A program made the position numbers and the translations under genes. 64,000 nucleotides of DNA from Thiobacillus denitrificans (GTDB lineage Bacteria > Pseudomonadota > Gammaproteobacteria > Burkholderiales > Thiobacillaceae), in contig DYIY01000006.1 in assembly GCA_020723405.1 (NCBI GenBank), positions 1 through 64,000 on the forward strand, given 5' to 3'. Shown one piece after another: positions 10,750 through 19,904 of this stretch (position 1 is its first letter; every line of letters begins with the position of its first letter). The notes beneath the pieces are model-generated. The model did no database searches. It was not told the origin of the DNA and saw only the letters and a list, made by a program, of their open reading frames with translations.

Positions 10750-12060
10750 ATGGATTCATCCACGGCGCGCCGCCCGGAGGCTCCATTGACGCGCAAGAAC
10801 CGCAATGCCCTGCTCTGGTTGCTGATCCTGTTCTGCCTGGTGTTTGCCGGGTTGGCCGGGCTGTTTGCCAAGCGCACGGAGGCTTTTGCCCTGGAGGAGG
10901 CCCAGGAGCAGGCCTTGAACCTGCTGCTCACCCAGCGGGCCGTGCATGCCTACGTGGCCAACGTGCAGCGGCCGGAAATCTACCGTCTTCAGCGGGAAGG
11001 CAGGTTGCCTGAGGACTATTTCTCTCCCGCCCTCATGTCCCGTACCTTCGTCGCCCGCAACGTCATGGACTGGCTCAACGCCGAGCGTGTGGCCCGGGGG
11101 CTGCCGCCCATCTACATCAAGCTGGCCAGCGACAATCCACGCAACCCGGTGAACCAGGCCGACGAGTGGGAGTCGGGCGTGCTGCGCCAGTTCAATGCCG
11201 GTCATCGTGACGAAATCCGGCAAGTGGTGGAAAGGGCTGGCGAACGTTGGCTGTTCATGGCCATTCCCGTCCAATCCAACAGCGCCGGCTGCCTGAAATG
11301 CCACGGCAATCCCGGGGATGCCCCGGGGGACTTGCTCAACCGCTACGGCGACAAAGCCGGCTTCAACGAAGAGATCGGCCGCACCCGGGCCTTCATCTCC
11401 CTGCGCATCCCCCTGTCGGCCATCATCCAGGAGGGGCGTGGACAGGCCCTGGGAACCCTCATGGTCACCTTCCTGAGCCTGGCTGCGGTGTACCTGCTCA
11501 TCGCCCTGTTCATCCGCCGCCTGGATGAGAAACACGCCATCATCCTGCGCCAGAATGAGGAACTGGGCCGCCTGTCCGTGACCGACCCCCTGACGGGTCT
11601 GCTCAACCGGGCGGGTTTCCTGGGACAACTGGAAGGGCGGGTACGGGAAGCAGAACGCTACCAGGTCCCTCTGGTGCTGGTGATGTTGGACATCGATCAC
11701 TTCAAGTCGATCAACGATCGTTACGGCCATGCCGTCGGGGATGACGTGCTGCGCCACGTCGCCGATATCCTGAGCCGTAACCTGCGCCGGGCAGATCTAT
11801 GCTGTCGCTGGGGCGGCGAGGAATTCCTGATCCTGCTGCCCATGCAGGATGCAGCGGGCGGGCGAGCCTCCGCCGAGAAGCTCCGTCTGGCGGTGGAGCA
11901 GGGTGCCTACCCCGAGAAGGGGCGCATGACCGCCAGCTTCGGGGTGGCCGTCCATCGGCGCAGCGAGGAGACCAGCGAGTGGATCGGTCGGGCGGACCGG
12001 GCCTTGTACGAGGCAAAGGCCAGCGGCCGCAATCGGGTGGTGCTGGCCGAGGATGTCTGA
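10750..12060 (+). CDS. Diguanylate cyclase with Tll0287-like (DUF3365) heme-binding sensor
   Basis: This 436-residue membrane protein has a transmembrane helix near residues ~20-40 and a periplasmic DUF3365-type region carrying a CLKCHG heme-attachment motif (CxxCH). A second membrane helix follows (TLMVTFLSLAAVYLLIALFI), then a C-terminal GGDEF domain. The catalytic motif is GGEEF. An RRAD inhibitory I-site lies five residues upstream, so product inhibition by c-di-GMP is expected. It probably senses redox state or a gas ligand through c-type heme. The start at 10750 is favoured; a TTG at 10786 is possible. Confidence 0.88.
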   Translation: MDSSTARRPEAPLTRKNRNALLWLLILFCLVFAGLAGLFAKRTEAFALEEAQEQALNLLLTQRAVHAYVANVQRPEIYRLQREGRLPEDYFSPALMSRTFVARNVMDWLNAERVARGLPPIYIKLASDNPRNPVNQADEWESGVLRQFNAGHRDEIRQVVERAGERWLFMAIPVQSNSAGCLKCHGNPGDAPGDLLNRYGDKAGFNEEIGRTRAFISLRIPLSAIIQEGRGQALGTLMVTFLSLAAVYLLIALFIRRLDEKHAIILRQNEELGRLSVTDPLTGLLNRAGFLGQLEGRVREAERYQVPLVLVMLDIDHFKSINDRYGHAVGDDVLRHVADILSRNLRRADLCCRWGGEEFLILLPMQDAAGGRASAEKLRLAVEQGAYPEKGRMTASFGVAVHRRSEETSEWIGRADRALYEAKASGRNRVVLAEDV

Positions 12061-12071
12061 GGGCCTCCGGC

Positions 12072-13703
12072 TCAGGCCGTGAAGTCGTTACCCACCAGTT
12101 CCAGCTTGGTCAGCAGTTCCCCGCCGCGCTTGTCGCCGGGCTTCAGGCGCCGGGCGGCTTCGATGCAGTGGCGGGCTTCCATGGCGGTACTGATGTCCCG
12201 GCCGTATTTTTCCATCCAGGCGATGAGCAGGTAGGCGTGGTTGAGCAGCAGGCGGGGGTTGTTGGGCATGCGCTCCCGGGCCTCCCGGGTCAGGTTGATG
12301 GCTTCGTCCAGCCGGCCTTCCCGGGCCAGTTTCACCCCCTGGTTCATGATGTCCACGGCGGCCCGGGTGGTGCGGTCCACCAGATCCCGGCCCTCCGCTG
12401 CCAGACCGGCCTGGGCGAACACGGCCTTGGCCCGTTCCACGTATTCCGGGTGATCGTGGTGGTTGCCCACCAGGCTGGTGAGCAGGGATTCGGCGGTGCC
12501 CTTTTCTCCCAGACTCATGAGGGGGCCGGCCAGATCCAACAGGGCTTCGGCGGGCAGATCGGGGGCCTGTCCCTTCAGCTCACCGGCCAGCTCCACCGCC
12601 AGTCGGGCAGCCTGCTCCCGCTCGCCGGTGTGGAAGCGCACGGGAATTTCCATGGCCCGGGCCAGGAGCCGGGCCGTCCCGTCTTCCCGCAGGTCCCGGG
12701 AGAGTTCCGACAGAATGCCCAGAGCCTCTTCCTTGTCCCCCTTGGCCAGGCTGGCCCGGGACAACCACAGGTAGGGGTCGGGAGCCTTGAGGGGGGTCTG
12801 GCGGGCCAGATCCACGTGGCGGCGGAAGGCCCGGGTGGCGGTGTCCAGGTCCCCGCGCTTGTAGGCCACTTCGCCCAGATGGCCCTGGCGCAGGGGGGCC
12901 CGGGGGGAGGTGGTGAGGGCCCGGGTGAGCACGTTCTGGGCGGCGTCCAGATCCCCCAGCCGGTCCAGGGACCGGGCCAGCCAGTCGTGGGCTTCCAGAT
13001 AGGCCCGGTTGCCCCGGGTGACCTTCTCCAGTTCCTGGCGTGCCTCTTCGAAGTCACCTTCCAAATAGTGGATCTTGGCCAGCCCCAGGTGGGCCCAGGG
13101 CAGATCCCGTTGGGCCAGGGCCTCCTGGTAGACCTCCCTGGCATGGGCATGATTACCGGTGTGCAAGGCCAGATCCGCCTTCAGGCGCTTCAGGTCCCAG
13201 GCGTGGGGATTGGCATTGGCCAGTTGCGCCTCGGTCAGGTTCAGGGCCTTCAGGTATTCCCGGTCACGCATGGCCTGCTCGATGGGGGCCAGGGCCTGTT
13301 TGCGGGCCATCTGCCGGGCCAGGCGGGTGAACAGCAGGGTCTCTGTAATGGGCTTGATGAGGTAATCGTCGGGGCGGGATTCCACCGTGCCCGCCACCAT
13401 TTCCGCCGTCTTCTCCGCGCTGACCATGAGCCATACCGCGTGGGGAGGGAGGAGCTGGCGGTGCCGGGCCTCCTCCAGGACCTGCTGGCCGTTGAGCCCT
13501 TGTCCCAGGTGCAGGTCGCACAGCACCACGTCGTAACTGTGCCGTTCCAGTTGCGCCACTGCTTCCTGGCCGCTGCTGGCAAAGGCGATGCGGGTGGCGC
13601 CGGCCCGGCCCAGGATGTCGCGCAGGATGCCGCGCATGCCCTCATAGTCTTCGACGATGAGGAAATGCTTGCGGGACAGGTCGGGTGGGGCCTTGCCGAG
13701 CAT
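12072..13703 (-). CDS. Response regulator with C-terminal TPR repeats
   Basis: This 543-residue protein has an N-terminal receiver domain (FLIVEDY at 14-20, phospho-acceptor Asp63 in LCDLHLG, Lys117 in YLIKP). The rest is a long TPR superhelix of roughly eight units (for example WAHLGLAKIHYLEGDFEEARQEL). There is no DNA-binding or enzymatic output, so it probably acts by protein contact. It begins 2 bp after the stop of the histidine kinase on the same strand, so the two form a pair. It converges on the diguanylate cyclase gene. Confidence 0.88.
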   Translation of the reverse strand: MLGKAPPDLSRKHFLIVEDYEGMRGILRDILGRAGATRIAFASSGQEAVAQLERHSYDVVLCDLHLGQGLNGQQVLEEARHRQLLPPHAVWLMVSAEKTAEMVAGTVESRPDDYLIKPITETLLFTRLARQMARKQALAPIEQAMRDREYLKALNLTEAQLANANPHAWDLKRLKADLALHTGNHAHAREVYQEALAQRDLPWAHLGLAKIHYLEGDFEEARQELEKVTRGNRAYLEAHDWLARSLDRLGDLDAAQNVLTRALTTSPRAPLRQGHLGEVAYKRGDLDTATRAFRRHVDLARQTPLKAPDPYLWLSRASLAKGDKEEALGILSELSRDLREDGTARLLARAMEIPVRFHTGEREQAARLAVELAGELKGQAPDLPAEALLDLAGPLMSLGEKGTAESLLTSLVGNHHDHPEYVERAKAVFAQAGLAAEGRDLVDRTTRAAVDIMNQGVKLAREGRLDEAINLTREARERMPNNPRLLLNHAYLLIAWMEKYGRDISTAMEARHCIEAARRLKPGDKRGGELLTKLELVGNDFTA

Positions 13704-13705
13704 AG

Positions 13706-14398
13706 TCAGGGAAGTTCCAGGGTGAATACCCCACCGCCCAGGGTGCCGCCGTTGACCAGGCGGATGCGTCCGGCCCGCTGTCCATTGCGGTGCAGGGCAG
13801 CCACCACGCCGGCAAAGTAGAGGCCCAGACCGGTGCTGCCCGTCTCGAAGCTGATGCCCCGGGTGCGGCCATCCCCCTGGGCCAGCAGGAAGTCAGGATA
13901 GCCCGGACCATCGTCCTCGACGCTGATGCGGATGCCGTCGTCGCCCCCTGCCAGGGATAGCAGGACCTGGCCATGGGCATAGCGCAGGGCGTTGTGCAGG
14001 GCCTGGACCAGCACCCCGAAGACCAGCTCATGGTCGATCCAGCCATAGAGTTCGTCGGGACAGTGGCAGTCCAGGCTGATGCCCTTCAGGTCGGCCAGGT
14101 CCATGACCCGGGCCAGGGCTTCCTGGGCCAGATCGGCCAGGGGGTGGTCCTGGGGATCGAAGGGGTAGAATTCCTGATCGATCTTGTAGAGGGCCAGCAG
14201 TTGCAGCAGATGGTCGGTGACCCGTTGGGCCTCGTAGAGGGCCTGGGTGGTCTTGTCCCGGGTGGCGGGGGGGAGGCTGTTCCGTTCAGTCAGGGCGTCC
14301 TGCAGATAGGCCATCATCACGCCCATGGAATTCTTCATGTCATGGACGGAGGTGATGAGGAAGGTGGAAATGTCCAGCTTCGGGTCTTCTGCCTGCAT
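13706..14398 (-). CDS. Soluble sensor histidine kinase
   Basis: This ~230-residue kinase has no membrane segment. A HisKA-like motif SVHDMKNSMG places the phospho-His at ~19. An HATPase domain follows, with N-box HNALRYA, G1 box VEDDGPGYP and G2 box STGLGLYF. It lacks any obvious sensory domain, so another protein may provide input. It is directly upstream of the REC-TPR gene, its likely partner. The start at 14398 (MQAEDPKLD) is favoured over a longer frame, but the Shine-Dalgarno is weak. Confidence 0.85.
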   Translation of the reverse strand: MQAEDPKLDISTFLITSVHDMKNSMGVMMAYLQDALTERNSLPPATRDKTTQALYEAQRVTDHLLQLLALYKIDQEFYPFDPQDHPLADLAQEALARVMDLADLKGISLDCHCPDELYGWIDHELVFGVLVQALHNALRYAHGQVLLSLAGGDDGIRISVEDDGPGYPDFLLAQGDGRTRGISFETGSTGLGLYFAGVVAALHRNGQRAGRIRLVNGGTLGGGVFTLELP

Positions 14399-14412
14399 GG
14401 TGGAACCCCCCG

Positions 14413-15591
14413 TTGAGTGACGGCCTGGATTATAGGCCGGCCCCGGCCGCGCCACCGCCCCTGGCGGTTTACGTGCACCTGCCCTGGTGCGTGCGCAAGT
14501 GCCCCTATTGCGACTTCAACTCCCATGCCCTGGCCGACCCCCTCCCCGAGGACGCCTACCTGGATGCCCTGGAGCGGGATCTGATCGGGGCCCCGCCCGG
14601 GGTGTGGGGCAGGGCGGTGCACAGCGTGTTCATCGGTGGTGGCACCCCCAGCCTGTTCAGCCCGGAAGCCATCGACCGCCTGCTGACCCGGCTGCGCACC
14701 CTGCTCAATCTGGTTCCCCTGGCGGAGATCACCTTGGAAGCCAACCCGGGCACCTTTGAGGCGACCCGTTTCCGGGGTTATCGGGAAGCCGGAGTGAACC
14801 GGCTGTCCCTGGGCATCCAAAGCTTCAATGGTGCTCACCTGCGGGCATTGGGACGCATCCATGACGAAAGGGAGGCCTATCGGGCGGCGGAGGCGGCTCT
14901 GGGGCTGTTCGACAGCGTGAATCTGGACATCATGTACGCCTTGCCCGGCCAGACCCTGGAAGAAGCCGGGCGGGATCTGGAAACCGCCCTGGCCCTGGGG
15001 CCGGCCCATCTTTCCGCCTACCACCTGACCCTGGAGCCCAACACAGCTTTTTCCGCCCATCCCCCGGTGCTGCCGGACGACGAACTGGCGGCCGACATGC
15101 AGGAGCAGGCCGAAGCCTTGTTGGGTGCGGCGGGCTACGAGCACTACGAGACCTCCGCCTTCGCCAGGCCCGGCCAGGCCTGCCGGCACAACCTGAACTA
15201 CTGGACCTTCGGCGATTATCTGGGTCTGGGTGCCGGTGCCCACGGCAAGCTGACCTTCGCCGACCGGGTGGAGCGCCAGTCCCGGGTGAAGCACCCCAAG
15301 GCCTACCTGGCCGCCTCCTTCGCGCAAGACAGCCGGGAGCACCTGTCCGAGCTGCGCACCCTGGATCCTGCCGACCGGCTGTTCGAGTTCATGATGAACG
15401 CCTTGCGCCTCAATCGGGGCTTCGACCCGGCCCTGTTCGCGGAACGCACTGGCCTGCCTTTGGCCCTGGCGGAACCGGGCCTCGCCAGGGCCCAGGCCCT
15501 GGACTTGCTGGAATGGACGCCACAGTGCATCCGGCCCAGCGCCCGGGGGCGCCGATTCCTGAATGAACTCCTGCAACTTTTCCTGGCCTGA
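14413..15591 (+). CDS. hemW: HemW-like radical SAM heme chaperone
   Basis: This ~392-residue protein carries the radical SAM cluster motif CVRKCPYCDFNSH near residues 26-38. GGGTPSLF, EANPGTFE and NRLSLGIQSFN follow, with a C-terminal HemW region (NYWTFGDYLGLGAGAHG). HemW proteins resemble coproporphyrinogen dehydrogenase but act as heme chaperones. The start is uncertain: a TTG at 14413 is the furthest upstream, close to the divergent histidine kinase gene. Confidence 0.92.
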   Translation: MSDGLDYRPAPAAPPPLAVYVHLPWCVRKCPYCDFNSHALADPLPEDAYLDALERDLIGAPPGVWGRAVHSVFIGGGTPSLFSPEAIDRLLTRLRTLLNLVPLAEITLEANPGTFEATRFRGYREAGVNRLSLGIQSFNGAHLRALGRIHDEREAYRAAEAALGLFDSVNLDIMYALPGQTLEEAGRDLETALALGPAHLSAYHLTLEPNTAFSAHPPVLPDDELAADMQEQAEALLGAAGYEHYETSAFARPGQACRHNLNYWTFGDYLGLGAGAHGKLTFADRVERQSRVKHPKAYLAASFAQDSREHLSELRTLDPADRLFEFMMNALRLNRGFDPALFAERTGLPLALAEPGLARAQALDLLEWTPQCIRPSARGRRFLNELLQLFLA

Positions 15592-15647
15592 AGCCCAGGG
15601 AGTCAACTTGCACCCTGCCTGTCATAGGGCTTGCCAGCGCGTCGGCC

Positions 15648-15653
15648 TATAAT
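15648..15653 (+). promoter_or_regulatory. Possible -10 element of the RND efflux operon
   Basis: A perfect TATAAT lies 70 bp upstream of the adaptor gene in the 131-bp gap after hemW. No good -35 hexamer is found at 16-18 bp, so the site is only a candidate. Confidence 0.3.
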
Positions 15654-15722
15654 GACCCGTCGGGCAGCCCTCTCTACCAATAACGCTGCGGATGCCCACC
15701 CCCATCCAGAATTGCACCTGCC

Positions 15723-16790
15723 ATGTTCCGTTACCTCCTGCTTCTCAGTCTGACCTTGCCGTCGGCCGGTTGGGCCGTTGCCCAGACGCCAGCCCCGGCC
15801 AAGCCGGCCTTGGCCGTGGCTGTCACCCAGCCCCGTGGGGATGTCCTGCCGGTCCGGGTGTCCGCCAACGGTGACATCGCCGCCTGGCAGGAGGCCAGCA
15901 TCGGCACCGAAACAGGGGGGCTGCGTCTTCTGGCAGTGCTGGCCGACGTGGGTGACCGGGTGAAAAAGGGCCAGGAGTTGGCCCGCTTTGCCAGCGAAAC
16001 GGTGGCGGCGGATCTGGCCGAGGCCCGGGCCTCACTGAACCAGTCCCGGGCCGCCCTGGCCGAAGCCGAGTCTGAGGCCCGCCGTACCCGTGAACTGCGC
16101 GCCGAGGGGTTTGTCAGTGAACAGCGGGTGATCCAGGCCGACACTGCTGAACAGGCGGCCCGGGCCCGGGTGGAGGCCCAACAGGCCCTGCTGGCCGGCC
16201 GGGAAAGCCGCATGGCCCAGACCCGGGTGCTGGCGCCAGATGATGGGGTGATCGCCGCCCGATCCGCCAGCGTGGGCGCTGTGCCTGGTGCAGGCCAGGA
16301 ACTGTTCCGCCTGATCCGCCGGGGCCGCCTGGAATGGCGGGCGGAAGTGGCGGCGGCGGATTTATCCCGCCTGGCACCAGGCCAGGGAGCCCAGGTGACC
16401 CTGGCGGATGGTTCCCGCATTGCCGGCAAGGTGCGGCGCCTGGCACCTACGGTGGAGGCAGCCACCCGCAACGGCCTGGTGTACGTGGACCTGCCGGCTC
16501 CCGGGTCGGCCCGGGCCGGCATGTTCGCCCGGGGGGAGATCGAGATCGGCCAGATCCGGACCCTGACCCTGCCCCAGGATGCACTGGTCTTGCGCGATGG
16601 ATACGCCTACGTCTTGCGCGTAGGGGCTGACAACCGGGTCCAGCTCACCAAGGTGGAAACCGGTCGCCGTGGGGGTGATCGGGTGGAAATCCGCGCCGGC
16701 CTGGACGCTTCCGCCCGGGTGGTGGCCGCCGGTGGCGCATTCCTGGCCGATGGGGACCTGGTGCGGGTGGTGTCACCCGCCCGGCCCTGA
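15723..16790 (+). CDS. RND efflux periplasmic adaptor subunit (membrane fusion protein)
   Basis: This 355-residue protein has a Sec signal (MFRYLLLLSLTLPSAGWAVA). A lipoyl/biotinyl-like half (VSANGDIAAWQEASIGTE, later TRVLAPDDGVIAARSASVG) is split by a coiled-coil hairpin rich in Ala, Glu and Arg (residues ~100-165). A beta-barrel and membrane-proximal domain follow. It bridges the inner-membrane pump encoded 24 bp downstream to an outer-membrane channel. No TolC-type gene is present nearby. The substrate cannot be told from sequence. Confidence 0.92.
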   Translation: MFRYLLLLSLTLPSAGWAVAQTPAPAKPALAVAVTQPRGDVLPVRVSANGDIAAWQEASIGTETGGLRLLAVLADVGDRVKKGQELARFASETVAADLAEARASLNQSRAALAEAESEARRTRELRAEGFVSEQRVIQADTAEQAARARVEAQQALLAGRESRMAQTRVLAPDDGVIAARSASVGAVPGAGQELFRLIRRGRLEWRAEVAAADLSRLAPGQGAQVTLADGSRIAGKVRRLAPTVEAATRNGLVYVDLPAPGSARAGMFARGEIEIGQIRTLTLPQDALVLRDGYAYVLRVGADNRVQLTKVETGRRGGDRVEIRAGLDASARVVAAGGAFLADGDLVRVVSPARP

Positions 16791-16814
16791 ACCCCGCTCC
16801 GGATATCCACGGCC

Positions 16815-19800
16815 ATGGCCATGAATGTTTCCTCCTGGTCCATCCGCAACCCCATACCGGCGGTTCTGCTGTTCATCCTGCTCAGCGTGCTGGGCTTCAT
16901 GGGCTTCAGCGCCATGAAGGTGCAGAACTTCCCCGACGTGGATCTGCCCATGGTGACGGTCACCGCTGCCCTGCCCGGCGCGGCCCCGGCCCAACTGGAG
17001 ACGGAGGTGGCGCGCAAGGTGGAGAACTCGGTGGCGGCCATCCAGGGGGTGAAGCACCTGTACACCAAGATCCAGGACGGCGTGGTGGTGACCACTGTGG
17101 AATTCCGGCTGGAAAAACCCACCCAGGAGGCGGTGGACGACGTGCGCGACGCCGTGTCGCGCATTCGTTCCGATCTGCCGGGGGACCTGAAGGACCCGGT
17201 CATCGCCCGGATGGACTTGGCCGGCACCCCCATCCTCACCTATACGGTGGCCTCCACCCGCATGGACGACGAAGCCCTGTCCTGGTTCGTGGACAACCAG
17301 GCGGCCAAGGCCCTGCTGGCGGTGAAAGGGGTGGGCGCCGTGGCCCGGGTGGGGGGGGTGAGCCGGGAGGTGCGGGTGGAACTGGACCCGGCCCGATTAC
17401 TGGCCCTGAACGCCGGCATTGCCGATGTCTCCAGGCGTCTGCGCCAGGTGCAGCAGGAGGCCCCCGGAGGACGTACGGACCTGGGTAGCGGCGAACAGTC
17501 GGTACGCACCCTGGCCACGGTGCAAAGTGCCGAGGAACTGGCCGCCCTGGAGATCACCCTGTCCGATGGACGGCGCATCCGTCTGGATCAGGTCGCCACG
17601 GTGACCGATACGGTGGCCGAAAGGCGTGCCGCCGCCCTGCTCAACGGCAAGCCGGTGGTGGGCTTCGAGATCGTCCGCTCCCGGGGAGCTGGGGAGTTGG
17701 AAGTGGCCGAGGGGGTGCGGGCGGCGCTGGACAGGCTCAAGGCGGCCCATCCGGACATCATCATCGACGAGGCCTTCAACTTCGTGGATCCGGTGGTGGA
17801 GAACTATGAGGGCTCCATGACCCTCCTCTACGAGGGCGCCATCCTGGCAGTCATCGTGGTGTGGTTGTTCCTGCGCGACTGGCGGGCCACCCTGGTATCG
17901 GCCACGGCTCTGCCCCTGTCGGTGATTCCCGCCTTTGCCTTCATGCACTGGCTGGGCTTCTCCATCAACGTGGTGACCCTGCTGTCCCTGTCCCTGGTGG
18001 TGGGCATCCTGGTGGACGACGCCATTGTGGAAATCGAGAACATCATGCGCCACCTGCGCCAGGGCAAGACCCCCTACCAGGCGGCCATGGAAGCAGCCGA
18101 GGAGATCGGCCTGGCGGTCATTGCCACCACCTTCACCCTCATCGCCGTGTTTCTGCCCACCGCGTTCATGAGCGGGGTGGCAGGCAAGTTCTTCGTCCAG
18201 TTCGGCTGGACCGCTTCCATCGCCGTGTTCTTCTCCCTGGTGGTGGCCCGCCTGCTCACCCCCATGATGGCGGCCTATCTGTTGAAGCCCACCCAGGCCG
18301 GCCAGCCCCTGCGCTGGCTGGCTGTCTACCAGGGCTGGGCGCGCTGGTGTCTGGGCCACCGCTGGCTGACGGTGCTGGCCGCAGGGATCTTCTTCGTCGG
18401 CTCCTTCGCTCTGGTGCCCTACCTGCCCACGGGCTTCATTCCCCCCGACGATCTGTCCCAGACCCAGGTGAACCTGACCCTGCCCCCGGGCAGCACCTTC
18501 GCTCAGACATTTGCCGCCGCCGAGGAAGCCCGTCGGCGCGTCAGCGGCAATCCCCACGTGAAGCTGGTCTATACCGCCATCGGTGGTGGCCGCTCCGGTG
18601 CCGATCCCTTCGAGGCCCAGGGGGCGGCGGAGGTCCGCAAGGCCGTCCTTACGATCAACATGACTCACCGGTCCCAGCGTCCGGGTCTCAGCAAGCAGGA
18701 CATCGAGGCCCAGTTGCGCCAAGCCCTGGAGACCCTGCCCGGGGTAAGGATCAAGGTGGGCCTGGGGGGCTCCAACGAGAAATTCGTGCTGGTGCTGGCC
18801 GGTGAGGACGGCCGGGTGTTGACCGAACATGCGTCGCTGGTGGAGCGGGAGTTGCGCAGCCTGCCTGGCATCGGCAACGTCACTTCCACCGCCAGCCTGA
18901 CCCGTCCCGAACTGATCGTGCGTCCCGATCCGGCCCGGGCGGCGGATCTGGGCGTGACCACGGAGAGCATGGCCGAGACCCTGCGGGTGGCCACTCTGGG
19001 GGATTACGACCAGAGCCTGGCCAAGCTGAATCTGGCCCAGCGACAGGTGCCGGTGGTGGTGCGCCTGCCCGACTCGGCCCGTCAGGACCTGGATCTTCTG
19101 GCCCGGCTACCGGTGCCGGGCAAGGCAGGCAGCGTGCCCCTGTCCAACGTGGCCAGCCTGGCGGTGGAAAGCGGTCCGGCCCAGATCGACCGCTACGACC
19201 GGCTGCGCAACATCAACTTCGAGGTGGAACTGAACGGCATGCCCCTGGGGGACGTGGAGCGGGATGCCTACGCCCTGCCCAGTCTGGCCCATCTGCCCAA
19301 GGGGATCATCGTCACCAGTGTGGGCGACGCCGAGGCCATGAACGAACTGTTCGCCAGCTTCGGCCTGGCCATGGGCACCGGCGTGCTGTGCATCTATATG
19401 GTGCTGGTGCTGCTGTTCCGGGATTTCGTCCAGCCCATCACCATCCTGGCCGCCCTGGTACTGTCGGTCCCCGGCGCCTTCCTGGCGTTGTTCGTGGCCC
19501 AATCCAGCTTGTCGATGCCCTCCATGATCGGGCTGATCATGCTCATGGGCATTGCCACCAAGAACTCCATCCTGCTGGTGGACTACGCCATCCTGGCCCG
19601 CCGCCGGGACGGACTTGGGGCCCTGGAATCCCTGCTGGACGCAGCCGGCAAGCGTGCCCGGCCCATCGTCATGACCACCCTGGCCATGGGGGCCGGCATG
19701 CTGCCCATTGCCCTGGGGTGGGGGGTGGATCCGAGTTTCCGGGCTCCCATGGCCATTGTGGTGATCGGCGGGCTGATCACCTCCACCTTCTTAAGTCTGC

Positions 19801-19904
19801 TGGTGATCCCGGTGCTGTTCAGTCTGGTGGACGGTGCCCGGGCCTGGGTGCGGCGCAGGCTGGGCACGCCGGCGGTGGACGCGGCTGCCGCCCCGGACCC
19901 CTAA
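16815..19904 (+). CDS. RND efflux transporter permease subunit
   Basis: This 1029-residue inner-membrane pump has the HAE/AcrB-type layout: TM1 at residues ~15-33, a large periplasmic domain, a TM bundle, then a second such half. The proton-relay pair is visible in VVGILVDDAIVEIEN in TM4. The second half contains MGIATKNSILLVDYA. It follows the adaptor by 24 bp. Its stop overlaps the convergent phosphoribulokinase stop at 19901-19904. The family exports drugs, solvents or lipids by proton antiport. Confidence 0.95.
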   Translation: MAMNVSSWSIRNPIPAVLLFILLSVLGFMGFSAMKVQNFPDVDLPMVTVTAALPGAAPAQLETEVARKVENSVAAIQGVKHLYTKIQDGVVVTTVEFRLEKPTQEAVDDVRDAVSRIRSDLPGDLKDPVIARMDLAGTPILTYTVASTRMDDEALSWFVDNQAAKALLAVKGVGAVARVGGVSREVRVELDPARLLALNAGIADVSRRLRQVQQEAPGGRTDLGSGEQSVRTLATVQSAEELAALEITLSDGRRIRLDQVATVTDTVAERRAAALLNGKPVVGFEIVRSRGAGELEVAEGVRAALDRLKAAHPDIIIDEAFNFVDPVVENYEGSMTLLYEGAILAVIVVWLFLRDWRATLVSATALPLSVIPAFAFMHWLGFSINVVTLLSLSLVVGILVDDAIVEIENIMRHLRQGKTPYQAAMEAAEEIGLAVIATTFTLIAVFLPTAFMSGVAGKFFVQFGWTASIAVFFSLVVARLLTPMMAAYLLKPTQAGQPLRWLAVYQGWARWCLGHRWLTVLAAGIFFVGSFALVPYLPTGFIPPDDLSQTQVNLTLPPGSTFAQTFAAAEEARRRVSGNPHVKLVYTAIGGGRSGADPFEAQGAAEVRKAVLTINMTHRSQRPGLSKQDIEAQLRQALETLPGVRIKVGLGGSNEKFVLVLAGEDGRVLTEHASLVERELRSLPGIGNVTSTASLTRPELIVRPDPARAADLGVTTESMAETLRVATLGDYDQSLAKLNLAQRQVPVVVRLPDSARQDLDLLARLPVPGKAGSVPLSNVASLAVESGPAQIDRYDRLRNINFEVELNGMPLGDVERDAYALPSLAHLPKGIIVTSVGDAEAMNELFASFGLAMGTGVLCIYMVLVLLFRDFVQPITILAALVLSVPGAFLALFVAQSSLSMPSMIGLIMLMGIATKNSILLVDYAILARRRDGLGALESLLDAAGKRARPIVMTTLAMGAGMLPIALGWGVDPSFRAPMAIVVIGGLITSTFLSLLVIPVLFSLVDGARAWVRRRLGTPAVDAAAAPDP

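Noticed and set aside
17397-18830. A 477-codon antisense frame inside the RND permease
   Set aside because: Gly/His/Gln-rich shadow without domains; the RND motifs on the plus strand are complete.
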